The position numbers were made by a program, and so were the translations under genes. From Methylocaldum marinum (GTDB taxonomy: Bacteria; Pseudomonadota; Gammaproteobacteria; Methylococcales; Methylococcaceae), in NCBI RefSeq assembly GCF_003584645.1, contig NZ_AP017928.1, positions 5,283,501-5,347,500 on the forward strand: DNA of 64,000 nt, in the 5' to 3' direction. Each line of letters opens with the position of its first letter. Positions within the stretch are counted from its first letter, which is position 1. Below, one piece after another: positions 27,037-36,382 of the stretch. The notes under the pieces are model-generated. The model had not been told where the DNA came from, did not search any database, and saw only the letters and a list, made by a program, of their open reading frames with translations.

Positions 27037-27626
27037 AGTGGTATCACGTCATTCGTTATGGCAACCCTGTCGACAACCCCTACGTGGCCGGTACGGGTGA
27101 TTTGATTGGGGTAGAAGAGGAAGACTTATGGAGTGGCAAGCCCATGGCCAACTGGCACGAGGCTGCCTGGATCAAGGCTGAAACTCCGGAAGATGATGGT
27201 GAGCCGGACGATGCACTCCAATCCTATCTTCACCCCCCCATCTACTCCGCCCGCCTGCGCCAGGCCCTGGAGGCGATGGGCATAACCGGCATCCAATGGC
27301 TGCCCATCCACGTCCTGCGCCCAGATGGGACGGAAATCCCCGGCTACGCCATCGCCAACATCGTGAACCTGGTGGAGGGCGCCCTGGACCTGGAGCGCTC
27401 CGACTACGATGTCTACCCACCGGACTACTTCCTGCCCGAGCGGGTGGGCAAGGTGCGGGGAATTCGCATTCCCGTGCTGCGGGCGGAGAAGCTCAAGGGG
27501 CTGGATATCGTCCGGTTGGCGGAAGCCAGGGCAGCTTTTTACGTCTCCGAGCGGTTCAAGGACGCCTTCGAGCAGGCCGGCTGCACGGGGCATTCTTTTT
27601 GCGAGGTAGAGGTAGTGGGAGAGTGA
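27033..27626 (+). CDS. Imm11-like (DUF1629) immunity protein
   Basis: This 197-residue protein overlaps the toxin stop as ATGA. GITGIQWLPIHVLRPDGTEI, GYAIANIVNLVEGALDLERS and YVSERFKDAFEQAGCTGHSF follow the pattern of the DUF1629/Imm11 immunity family. Because of the coupling it should bind and inhibit the AHH nuclease tip. The assignment to the family is by pattern and not tested. Confidence 0.78.
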   Translation: MKWYHVIRYGNPVDNPYVAGTGDLIGVEEEDLWSGKPMANWHEAAWIKAETPEDDGEPDDALQSYLHPPIYSARLRQALEAMGITGIQWLPIHVLRPDGTEIPGYAIANIVNLVEGALDLERSDYDVYPPDYFLPERVGKVRGIRIPVLRAEKLKGLDIVRLAEARAAFYVSERFKDAFEQAGCTGHSFCEVEVVGE

Positions 27627-27689
27627 TCCGCCGCCCTCGTGACAATGACAACACGGTTAAGGCGCTCTTCTCGTAGGAAGGTGCCGACT

Positions 27690-27778
27690 CGGCCGATTTC
27701 GCCAACCCGGCCTACGACGCCCTGTGCCGCCTCGTCAGCGAAGCGGGTCCAGCGCATACCGATGGCGACCCCAGCGTT
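27690..27778 (+). pseudogene. Tiny RHS repeat scrap
   Basis: About 85 bases (CCTACGACGCCCTGTGCCGC and onward) match the RHS copy near 24565-24640, which encodes TYDALGRLVREAGPAYTDSD. No frame around it is complete. It is a footprint of an RHS unit that once lay downstream of the Imm11-like gene. Confidence 0.65.
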
Positions 27779-27940
27779 GTTCTTTATCAAAGAGGCTAGC
27801 CCAAGAACGACACGCGCGCCGGATTTCTCCTTTCTGGGCGACAAACTGGCGATTTAGAACCGCTCGCCCTTCGTTGTCAGGCGAAGTGGTAGAACGAAAT
27901 GTTCAACAATGAATGTTTTCAATAAACAGGGACTTTCCCA

Positions 27941-30544
27941 ATGCCCATTTCACCGGTACTTCGAAATCCGCAGATTGCCCTTGTGGTGATATCACTCGTC
28001 TTGACGCCCCAAGTTGACGCGACGGTGCCGGATGTCAAGGCTTACAGCTCCGTTCCGGGAGAGTTGCCGCGATCCGACATCGATCTCCCGCCTTTGCCGT
28101 CGGCTTTGTCGGTGGACAATCCCTTTGCGCCGCAATTTTTCATCACCCAGCCGGACCCTGAGAAGGCGAGTCCTTTGGAGCAATTGAAAGCGCGCGCCGA
28201 GGCGGGCGATGCCGAAGCCATGTTAGCCATGTATCTGATTCTCTGGCACGGAGAGGGTGTTCCTACAGATCGAAATAGCGCTTTGGCATGGCTGCAAAAG
28301 GCCGTCGATGCGGGTTACCCACAAGCATTGACTGAACAAGCCGGGCATTATCTGTCAGGGGCTGGATTGCCCAAGGATCCGGCCAAGGCCGCAAAACTTT
28401 ATGAGCAAGCGGCCGAGAAAGACCATGTACCCGCTTTAAGGTTATTGGGTTATCTCCATTGGTTTGGGGTGGGGGTACCCAAAAACCAGGAAAAGGCCCG
28501 ACACCTGTTGACAAAGGCCGCGGCACGCAACGACCCGTTCGGCCAGTATTGGTTGGCTTTGGTTTTGGATGCGAAAGGCGAACAGAAGAAAGCAGTGCCG
28601 TGGCTGCTCAAGGCGGCCGAAAACGGCGTGCCCGATGCACAGTACCGCATGGCGCTGGCCGATCTGCAAGGCTTCGGGGTGGAGCGCAATCCTCAACAAG
28701 GGCTGCACTGGTGCGAACAGGCCGCGCGTCAAGGTCATGCCTACGCTCAAGTCTTGTTGGGCTCACTCTATGAGTCCGGCGTTTCGGTGACGCGCAACGA
28801 GCGCTTGGCTGAGGAGTGGTACCGAAAAGCGGCGTCGGTGTTGGAACCCATCGCGAACGGCGGTGATCCAAGGGCCCAGTTCCAACTCGCCGTACTCTAC
28901 CGCGAAGGCAAGGGGGTCCCTAAGGACTTAGGAAAGATGAAGACCTGGCTGGACAAAGCCGCGGCCCAAGGGCATCAGGTGGCCCGGTTTGACTTGGCGA
29001 CAGCCTACCTTCGCGGCGACGGTGTGACGAAAGACCCGAATGAAGCCTTGCGCCTCTGGCGTGAGTTGGCGGAAGGAGGACAGCTTGAGGCCAAGGTGCG
29101 CTTAGGTCTCTTGCTGGCACAAGGCACTGACGTCCCGAAGAATGTCGACGAGGCCAAGCGATGGCTATTGGATGCCGGCGACGCCGGCAATCCGGACGTC
29201 ACGGCGGAGGTCGGTTCGATGTTCCATTCCGGGACCGGACTGCCTCAGGATTACGCCCAAGCGCTCCGCCTTTATCGCAAGGCCGCCGAGCAGGGGCATA
29301 CGACGGCCATGAATAATCTGGGGGTGATGTACAAGAAGGGCGAAGGGGTGCCCCCGGATTTCGTCGAGGCGGTGCGCTGGTATCGGCGGTCGGCGGAAAA
29401 GGGGGACAGGGAAGGACAGTTGAATCTTGGCCACGCGTATGTGAAGGGGGAAGGCGTCAAGCAGGATATCGCCTTGGCCGTTGAATGGACCCAAAAATCC
29501 GCCAATCAAGGGTTTGCTCCGGCGGAAACGAATATGGGAAATTTTTACGCTAGCGGCATGGGCGTACGGCAGAGCTTTTCCGAGGCGATGAAATGGTTTC
29601 GCAAGGCGGCCGATCAAGGTTACGCCGATGCGCAGGTCATGCTGGCTTTAGGAATGTTCCAAGGGGGGCGGGCGAACGCCACCGCAGCGCAACAAGCCAT
29701 GGGCTTATTGCGTCGGGCGGCCGATCAAGGCTACCCGAAAGCCTACCATGTCATCGCCATGATTTACCGCGAGGGTGCGGCAGGCATCTCCAAGAGTTTG
29801 CCGGACGCTGTTAAATGGTTTCAGAAAGCGGCCGATCTGAAATTTCCCGAGGCGCTGTTGGAATTGGGCGGAATGAACGAAATCGGTTTAGGGGTCAGAC
29901 AGGATTTGGGTCAAGCCGCCCGCTATTATCGGGAAGCGGCTGAACTTGGGCATGCCCAAAGCCAATACCGGTTATCGATTCTGTTGTTTAACGGGAAAGG
30001 CATGACCCAAAATCCTCAGGAGGGGTTTGTTTGGTTAAGAAAGGCTGCGGAACAAGGGTTTCCGGCGGCGCAAAGGGAGATGGGAAATACCTATCTCTAC
30101 GGGACTGGCGGGGTCGCCAAAAACACGGCCGAAGCGACAAAGTGGTTCCGCAAATTATCCGAAAGCGGTCAGGCGGATGGCGATTTCGGGATGGGGCTGA
30201 TCTTCTTCGAGGAAGGAAAGCAGGAGGCCGCGAAATACCAGGAGGCCGTCAAGTGGTTCCGACGGGCGGCGGAGAAAAATCATGTTCATGCGCAAAACTA
30301 CCTGGCGGTCATGCATGCCAACGGCTTGGGCCTCGAACGCGATCAAACGAAAGCCATTGCCTGGTTTCGAAAGGCGGCAGAACAAGGCGAGCCCGGTGCT
30401 GAATACAATCTTGGGCATATTCACGAATTTGGGCTGGGCGTTCCGGTCAATCGCAAAATAGCATTGGCGTGGTACCGGAAATCCGCAAGCCACGGGCATC
30501 AGCCGGCCATAGACAAGGTCAGATTGCTGGATTCACAGCGATAA
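27941..30544 (+). CDS. Secreted Sel1-like (TPR-like) repeat protein
   Basis: This 867-residue protein has an N-terminal signal-like segment (IALVVISLVLTPQVDA), a short linker, and then about 20 Sel1-like repeats. The recurring pattern is A-x2-G-x(GVP)K(D/N)xxxAxxWxxKAAEQG. Sel1 repeats form alpha-solenoids that mediate protein contacts. The gene follows the RHS/Imm11 pair after 314 bases and is followed by an IS110 copy. It may be an adaptor in the envelope. A direct link to the toxin is only positional. Confidence 0.88.
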   Translation: MPISPVLRNPQIALVVISLVLTPQVDATVPDVKAYSSVPGELPRSDIDLPPLPSALSVDNPFAPQFFITQPDPEKASPLEQLKARAEAGDAEAMLAMYLILWHGEGVPTDRNSALAWLQKAVDAGYPQALTEQAGHYLSGAGLPKDPAKAAKLYEQAAEKDHVPALRLLGYLHWFGVGVPKNQEKARHLLTKAAARNDPFGQYWLALVLDAKGEQKKAVPWLLKAAENGVPDAQYRMALADLQGFGVERNPQQGLHWCEQAARQGHAYAQVLLGSLYESGVSVTRNERLAEEWYRKAASVLEPIANGGDPRAQFQLAVLYREGKGVPKDLGKMKTWLDKAAAQGHQVARFDLATAYLRGDGVTKDPNEALRLWRELAEGGQLEAKVRLGLLLAQGTDVPKNVDEAKRWLLDAGDAGNPDVTAEVGSMFHSGTGLPQDYAQALRLYRKAAEQGHTTAMNNLGVMYKKGEGVPPDFVEAVRWYRRSAEKGDREGQLNLGHAYVKGEGVKQDIALAVEWTQKSANQGFAPAETNMGNFYASGMGVRQSFSEAMKWFRKAADQGYADAQVMLALGMFQGGRANATAAQQAMGLLRRAADQGYPKAYHVIAMIYREGAAGISKSLPDAVKWFQKAADLKFPEALLELGGMNEIGLGVRQDLGQAARYYREAAELGHAQSQYRLSILLFNGKGMTQNPQEGFVWLRKAAEQGFPAAQREMGNTYLYGTGGVAKNTAEATKWFRKLSESGQADGDFGMGLIFFEEGKQEAAKYQEAVKWFRRAAEKNHVHAQNYLAVMHANGLGLERDQTKAIAWFRKAAEQGEPGAEYNLGHIHEFGLGVPVNRKIALAWYRKSASHGHQPAIDKVRLLDSQR

Positions 30545-30571
30545 CAGTTCGCGTAGATACTGTTATCCGGG

Positions 30572-31537
30572 TCAAGTGCCATGGAGTGCTGGATCGAAGG
30601 GTTTTCCGGACTTGAGGACGCCGAAAGCGACCTGGAGGAGCTTGCGCATCATGGCACCGATGATGAGCTTGGCGGGCTTGCCCGAGAGCGCGAGCCGGTT
30701 CTTGAAGGGCTGGCCCCAAGCGGTCTTATACAGGATCACCATGGCCGGCATGTAGAGGGCTTTGCGCAAGAAGGCATGGCCGACCTTGGACAGCCGCGGC
30801 TTGGTTTTCACGCTCGTTCCGGACTCCTGCCGGCGCGGGTCGAGCCCGGCGAAGGCGACGGCTTGTCGGCTATTGGCGAAGCGGCTGGGCTCGGCATAGA
30901 AGGCGAGCAGAATGGCGATGGTGCGTTCCCCGATACCGGGGATGCTCTCGAGTAATTCGCGCTTTCCCTTCAGATCGGGGTTAGAGTCGATGTGCTCATT
31001 GATGGTTTTGATCAGGCTCTTGATCTGCTGATCGAGCCAATTCAGGTGTTCTTGAATGTTGGTGCGCACCGCGTCCCGGGCGACCTCCAGGCGGTTACTT
31101 TCCTGGGTCCGCAGGGCTTGCAACGCATCCAGACGCAACACGAGCGCGCGCAAGGCGATTTCGGCTTCGCTTCTCGCCTGCCAGGGAGGCGGATGGCGTT
31201 CGGCGCAAAATTCGGCGATGAGGCGCGCATCGACGGCATCGGTTTTGGTCCGGGTTAAGCGGGAAGCGGCATAGGCTTTGATTTGGGCGGGGTTGATGAC
31301 GCTGACAGTGAACCCTTGGGTAGCCAAGCACTGGGCGACGTCTTCCCAATACACCCCAGTGGCTTCCATACACACGTGAACATTCCGTGCCTCTGGGCCG
31401 GTGAGCCAAGTGACGAGGGTGGCGAACCCGTCTTGGGAGTTGGCGATGACTTGGGTTCGGAACTTCCCGTTGGGGAGGCGTAACGCGCAGTCCAGTTTGG
31501 CTTTGGCGACGTCAATTCCGAGATAAAACGTGGGCAT
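30572..31537 (-). CDS. IS110-family DEDD transposase, copy 1
   Basis: This recombinase of about 321 residues has an N-terminal RuvC-like DEDD domain (YLGIDVAKAKLDCAL, MEATGVYWED, KTDAVDARLIAEF) and a C-terminal serine-containing domain (LLESIPGIGERTIAILLAF, AVAFAGLDPRRQESGTS). ATG 31537 is preferred over the upstream in-frame ATGs because GAGG lies 6 bases before it. It differs from copy 2 by Gln instead of Lys in FRTQVIAN. It probably uses an RNA guide encoded in the leader. Confidence 0.95.
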   Translation of the reverse strand: MPTFYLGIDVAKAKLDCALRLPNGKFRTQVIANSQDGFATLVTWLTGPEARNVHVCMEATGVYWEDVAQCLATQGFTVSVINPAQIKAYAASRLTRTKTDAVDARLIAEFCAERHPPPWQARSEAEIALRALVLRLDALQALRTQESNRLEVARDAVRTNIQEHLNWLDQQIKSLIKTINEHIDSNPDLKGKRELLESIPGIGERTIAILLAFYAEPSRFANSRQAVAFAGLDPRRQESGTSVKTKPRLSKVGHAFLRKALYMPAMVILYKTAWGQPFKNRLALSGKPAKLIIGAMMRKLLQVAFGVLKSGKPFDPALHGT

Positions 31538-31776
31538 CATGAACCTCAAATGATCTACCTTGTGAATGCGGGCTGCCGGCAAGCCGGGCCGAAGATACTG
31601 TTCGATCGCTCGATGAGGGTGAGCGACTGCTGCATCGATCGACGCAACGGGCTTGGTGTCCCAAGGGCGGGAACGGCATCCAGTCGCTCAAACCTGGAGC
31701 GCCCTCCAGGCCTGGGGTGACCGGTCGGGAGTCTTCTCCAACCCCTTCCGAACCACACGGAATTCATAATACAAGG
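31538..31776 (-). ncRNA. Putative IS110 bridge RNA region, copy 1
   Basis: The non-coding leader between the element's left end and the transposase gene is long and conserved in the second copy. It contains a clear stem (CCTGGAG / CTCCAGG). In the IS110 group such leaders encode the bridge RNA that pairs with donor and target DNA. Only a few bases differ between the two copies. RNA boundaries are not determined. Confidence 0.5.
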
Positions 31777-32021
31777 GCGGGTTAGCGTACTCGCTTAACC
31801 CGCCGTTTGGATTGCTGGGTATACGGCGGATTACGGCGCGCGTTGATTCCTCGCGTGCCCGTTAGGGTATTCGTGGTGCGCGGGGTTGAAGGAGGGGGGC
31901 ACGAAAGGTGGGGGCAGCCCGCGTAGGATGCGGTGAGGGACGAACCGCATTGCTCGAGAGCCTCGCCCGGTTCCGTTTGGCTCTTTAACAATTCACCCAA
32001 TCCATTATCACCCTGACCCGT
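31777..32021. repeat. Hairpin-type intergenic repeats between IS110 and the RHS tip
   Basis: At 31777-31806 a palindrome GGCGGGTTA / TTAACCCGCC surrounds GCGTACTCGC. A second GC-rich repeat unit follows at about 31820-31870. The GCGTACTCGC loop is the complement of GCGAGTACGC in the repeats near 59600 and 63265. No gene is seen in the stretch. Confidence 0.5.
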
Positions 32022-32851
32022 GGGCCGGTTAACGGCCTTTGGGCGCCCCACTTCGACACCTTCGGCCTCGCCTACGACGCCGGCGGCCGGTTGACCGAGC
32101 TGCGCTACCCGAACGGCGTCACCGAGACCCTCGCCTGGAACGCCGACGACAGCCTGCAGCGGCTCAGCCACAAGAGCGGGGCGACGACGCTGGCTCAGTC
32201 GACCTACACCTACGACGGCCTCGGCCGGCGGAAGACCCTCACCGAAACCGTCTCGGGCCTGCCGACCCTGACCTATACCTACCAATACGATCCGCTCGAC
32301 CGGCTCACTCAGGTCGACAACGGCACCGCGAGCCAGAAGCAGAGCTACGCCTACGATACTTTCGGCAACCGGGTGCAACAACAGCTCGGCAACCCGGTGA
32401 CCCAGACGTTGGCGTACAAGCAGGATGCGGCCCACCAGCTGACCGAAGTGCGAAACGGCAGCCTTACCGGGACGCTGCTCGAAGCCTATCTGTACGATCA
32501 GAACGGACAGCTCACGCAAAAGTGTACGGGCGGCACCGTCACCCGGCCGAACGACACCAGCTGTTCGGGCGCCAGCGTCACCCAGTACGCCTTCGACAGC
32601 TTCGACCGGCTGGGCCAGATCAGCGGCGCCAACTCCGCCAGCTTCCGCTACGACGACCAGGGCCGGCGGATCCAGAAAACCGAGGGCGGCGTCGCCACGA
32701 ACTACCTGTACGATGGGCAAAACCTTTACGGCGAATACGCGGCCACCGGCTGGACCACGCCCACCGCGCTGTACGTGCACGCCGGCCTCGATCATCCGCT
32801 GGCCCGCCTCACCGGCAGCGTCGGCAGTCCGAGCGCCACGGTCCATTACTA

Positions 32852-33963
32852 CTGCTTACTTGCATTAAACACCGATATGCTGCATCTTGGTGATATGACT
32901 CAGATGCAGCAACTGACATGTGATGAGAAGACCCGAAGGATTCTGGAACAGCGGAGGAGCAGCCAAACGGAATTGCACAGAAACGTGTTTCGGGCACGCA
33001 TTATCTTGGGGTGCCTGGACGGACGAGGTGTCATGGAATTGGCGCGGGCACTCAACACCCGTCCCAACACCGTCATCAAGTGGCGCGATCGCTTTGCCGC
33101 GGGAGGACTGGCGGGGCTGGAAGATCGGCCACGGCCCGGCGCGCCTCGGCAGTTGCCGCCCGATTTGCGCGAGCAAATTCTGGGCGTTTTGGAAGAATCG
33201 CCACCCCCTGGACAGGCGGTCTGGGATGGTGGTGCCGTGGCCCGGCGCTTGGGCGTTTCGCCACACGCGGTATGGCGGGTTTTGCGGCAGGAGGGGATTT
33301 GCCTGCAACGGCAACGTTCCTGGTGCGTTAGCACCGATCCGGAGTTCGTGGCCAAAGCCGCCGATATTGTCGGGCTCTATTTGGCGCCACCGACCAACGC
33401 GCTCGTAATTTGCGTGGACGAGAAACCGAGCATTCAGGCGTTGGAGCGGGCGAGCGGTTACGTGGAGACCGACAGCGGAAAAATCGTCCGGGGCTTCAAA
33501 AGTACCTACAAGCGCCATGGCACACTCAACTTATTTGCGGCGCTGCAAGTAGCCACCGGGCACGTTCACAGCGCAACTACCGCCACGAAAACCCGCGAGG
33601 ATTTCTTGGCCTTCATGGACCAAGTCGTCGCCGAGACCCCGGCGGACCAGGAATTACATGTGATTTTGGACAACTATTGCACGCACAAGCGCAACGAGGA
33701 CTGGTTGGCCAAGAATCCCAGGGTTCATTTTCACTTTACGCCAACCTCGGCCAGCTGGTTGAACCAAGTGGAAATCTGGTTCGGTATCCTGAGTCGGAAA
33801 GCCTTGCGCGGGGCCAGTTTCTCCAGCATCGCTGAGTTAAGGAACGCTATTGAAGCGTTCATTGCCAACTATTCCCAAAATCCACGCCCATTCAAATGGC
33901 GCAAACGCGAAGTGCACGGCAGTCAACTCAAAAATACTATCGTTAATTTACGTAATTAAGCAC
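32852..33963 (+). mobile_element. IS630-family insertion sequence
   Basis: The element is 1112 bases and is inserted in the RHS tip at a TA dinucleotide that is duplicated (32850-32851 and 33964-33965). Ends read CTGCTTACTTGCATTAAA and, inverted, GTGCTTAATTACGTAAAT. TA duplication is the IS630/Tc1 hallmark. Confidence 0.9.
32895..33959 (+). CDS. IS630-family transposase
   Basis: This 354-residue protein has an N-terminal HTH region (GVMELARALNTRPNTVIKWR) and a second helix-turn-helix (GAVARRLGVSPHAVWRVL). A DDE core follows: VICVDEKPSIQAL, LHVILDNYCTHK and SASWLNQVEIWFGIL. The frame is open through the upstream RHS sequence, so a read-through fusion is possible. ATG 32895 (MTQMQQL) is a natural start inside the element; 32877 is an alternative. 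Confidence 0.95.
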   Translation: MTQMQQLTCDEKTRRILEQRRSSQTELHRNVFRARIILGCLDGRGVMELARALNTRPNTVIKWRDRFAAGGLAGLEDRPRPGAPRQLPPDLREQILGVLEESPPPGQAVWDGGAVARRLGVSPHAVWRVLRQEGICLQRQRSWCVSTDPEFVAKAADIVGLYLAPPTNALVICVDEKPSIQALERASGYVETDSGKIVRGFKSTYKRHGTLNLFAALQVATGHVHSATTATKTREDFLAFMDQVVAETPADQELHVILDNYCTHKRNEDWLAKNPRVHFHFTPTSASWLNQVEIWFGILSRKALRGASFSSIAELRNAIEAFIANYSQNPRPFKWRKREVHGSQLKNTIVNLRN

Positions 33964-34932
33964 TACCACCCGGACGGGCTCGGCTCGCTCCTGGCCCTCA
34001 CCAACGCGACCGGCAGCATCACCGCCACCCAGCGGTTCGACGCCTTCGGCCAAAAGCTGGCCGGGACCGGCACCGTGCCCACCTACGGCTACACGGGGCG
34101 GGAGCCGGACGCGACCGGGCTCGTTTACTACCGGGCGCGGTATTACGATCCGAGCATAGGCCGGTTCACCGCCCGCGATCCCGTGGGCTACCTCGATGGG
34201 CTCAACCGGTATGCCTATGTCGGGAACAATCCCATCAATTTCACCGATCCCAACGGGCTGTTGATGCGGCGGGTGGAAATGTGGTGGGACACCCAAGCAA
34301 AAGGCATTGTCAACGACTACGGCGGCACGGCCGCAGACGTCGGTGTCGGCTTCACGCCGGTAGGAATCTACGCGGACGTTTACGGCGCCGCCACCGGCAA
34401 AACCCTGTTTGGCGGCCAGGAGCTCTCCGGCTGGGAGCGCGCACTCGGCCTCATCCCCGGCGTGTCCGAAATCGCCGGCGTGGTGCGGGGGGTGAATAAG
34501 GTTGATAACATTGTCGGTGCCATAAAATATGGCAACTTGGATACGCTAAACCGTCCGACAGGCGTCTCCGCAACGATTACCCCTGACATGATTGGAACGG
34601 GTACTAAAGCAAATCCAACCATCCTCCCTCCAGGCTACGTGACAGATTCGGGCATGGCACGTGGCCACCTGTTGGGCGCTCAACTAGGAGGTTCGGGCGA
34701 TGACGTGAGGAACTTGGTCACAATTCAGCAGACGCCCGCCAATTCGCCAGTGATGAGAGGATTTGAGAATCAGGTACGTGCGGCTGTAGAGGGAGGGCAG
34801 AACGTAAATCTTCAGGTGACGCCTGTGTACCAAGGGAATAATCCAATTCCTTGCGGGATTACGATGTGTGCTTCTGGGTCGGGCGGCTTTAACTTGGACG
34901 TGACAATCCTCAATCCACCGGGACGATGAACT

Positions 34933-35472
34933 ATGACTTCATCACGGGAAGAACTTTTGCGCATCCTGCTTCCGCCTCAGAGTCCCGTTGATGTGCCATC
35001 GAACGACGACTGGCGCTTGGTGGAGCAGAAATTTGGCGGAGTGCCAGCGGATTTTCGATGGTTCGTTGATTGTTACGGGAGTGGCCGGATCGACAACTTT
35101 CTGTTCACCTTTAACCCGGCGTCGCGGAATCCGCACCTGAATTTGTTTACTCAGGTCGACCTTCAGCTGGATGCATTGAGGGAACTCCGTTCGGGACGCA
35201 CCGAGGTAGTTCCGTATTCACTCTTTCCCGAGCCTCATGGGCTGCTGCCGTTCGCACTAACAGACAACGGAGACGTACTGTATTGGATAACCGAAGGAAG
35301 CCCTAACCAGTGGAGAGTAGCTATCAACGATAGTCGCGAGCCGGAATGGGAAGAATACTCGTGGACTCTGTCTGAGTTGCTGGTGCGCTTGCTTACGAAG
35401 AAAGCTCGATCCTCGATTTTCCCCAAGGACTTTCCAAGCGAACGGCCATCGTTCGAACCGTCCCTTCGCTGA
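34933..35472 (+). CDS. SUKH (SMI1/KNR4) family immunity protein
   Basis: This 179-residue protein begins three bases after the nuclease-tip stop. GGVPADFRWFVDCYGSGRID and NFLFTFNP match the SUKH superfamily signature (LPxDfxxFxxxYGxGxidxFL), a major immunity fold in polymorphic toxin systems. It should protect against the NS2-type nuclease encoded just upstream. It remains intact although its toxin gene lost its N-terminus and was split, consistent with selection for immunity. Confidence 0.85.
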   Translation: MTSSREELLRILLPPQSPVDVPSNDDWRLVEQKFGGVPADFRWFVDCYGSGRIDNFLFTFNPASRNPHLNLFTQVDLQLDALRELRSGRTEVVPYSLFPEPHGLLPFALTDNGDVLYWITEGSPNQWRVAINDSREPEWEEYSWTLSELLVRLLTKKARSSIFPKDFPSERPSFEPSLR

Positions 35473-36382
35473 AGCCCGCGTAGGGCGAAATAGCGCCTCT
35501 ATCGCGTATTGCGCCGTATGGTCACGGGCACTGCGGTTGCGTATGCGTGACATCGTGGATTTGGGACGATCATAGGACACGGAAGGCAGTTCGCGGAAGC
35601 CAGGAATGGGCGAGCCAAGAGCCGGTGGGATGGGATGCCATGCGCAGTCTGCCGAATGCGGCTACTCCCCGAGCTCTTCCTTCATGCTGTTCTTCTCCCG
35701 CCTCGCCCTTGTTTTCCTGCTCAGCCTGACTCTTGGCCTGCCGGACATTGGAGCGATCGTGGCCGGCAGTTACTCCCTGGTCAACACGAGCCCGGTGCCG
35801 GTCTCCTATCCGCGCGATTCGTTCATTCCCAGCGTGGTCCCGAGCGCCTGGCCGGTCAACTCGACCACCCTCGCCAACGGCTGGAACGCGGTCATGAGCT
35901 GGGGCGGCGATCCGGTCAACCTCGCCACCGGCAATCTGTACCACACCGAGCGGGATGTGTCCGTGGCGGGCCGCGGCTTGCCCTTGGTGTTCGAACGCGC
36001 CTACAACAGCCCGGGACCCAAGGATGGCCCCTTGGGGTTCGGCTGGACCCACAGCTTCAACCATAAGCTGAACTTCTACGGCGCCGAGGGCGGGTATGTC
36101 AGGGTCGGCTGGGTGGACGGCACCGGGGCGGAGCGGTTCTTCAGGCTTCCGGGCAGCAGCGTGCCGGCGGGCAGCGTCTTCCAGGCCGCGCCGGGGGTGT
36201 ATTCGGTTCTGAAGCGCGAGGCCGATGGGTCGTGGAGTCTGACCGAGAAGAACGGCCTCCGTTACGGCTTCGAGAGCAACGCCGGAACCACCGCCGGACA
36301 GGTGGCGCGGCTCTTGACGATCAAGGACCACAATCTCAACACCCTGACCCTTTCCTACAACACCGGCTGCGGCAATGTCTTG

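Larger units (their letters stand above)
30553..31776 (-). mobile_element. IS110-family insertion sequence, copy 1
   Basis: This 1224-base unit is shared almost base for base with 55961-57184, which fixes both ends. It has no terminal inverted repeats, as is usual in IS110. It carries one transposase gene and about 237 bases of leader upstream of it. On its left side (in element sense) lies a GGCGGGTTA / TTAACCCGCC hairpin repeat. Confidence 0.88.
32022..34929 (+). pseudogene. Orphan RHS tip with NS2-type endonuclease toxin, interrupted by IS630
   Basis: The frame starts inside the RHS repeats (GLWAPHFDTFGLAYDAGG) and is nearly identical to 25230-26340. It is split after VHYY at 32851 and resumes as YHPDGLGSLL at 33964. 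Removing the IS and one TA copy restores the frame. The core ends YLDGLNRYAYVGNNPINFTD. The specific tip contains a pretoxin-like region, then ARGHLLGAQLGGSGDDVRNL, PANSPVMRGFENQV and QVTPVYQGNNPIPCGI. This is the pattern of DNA/RNA non-specific endonucleases (NS2 type). It has no RHS N-terminus, so it is a tip cassette available for recombination onto a full RHS gene. Confidence 0.85.

Noticed and set aside
32091..33959. A natural RHS-transposase fusion protein
   Set aside because: The fusion results from IS630 insertion at a TA site with the frame open by chance; the RHS continues after the element.
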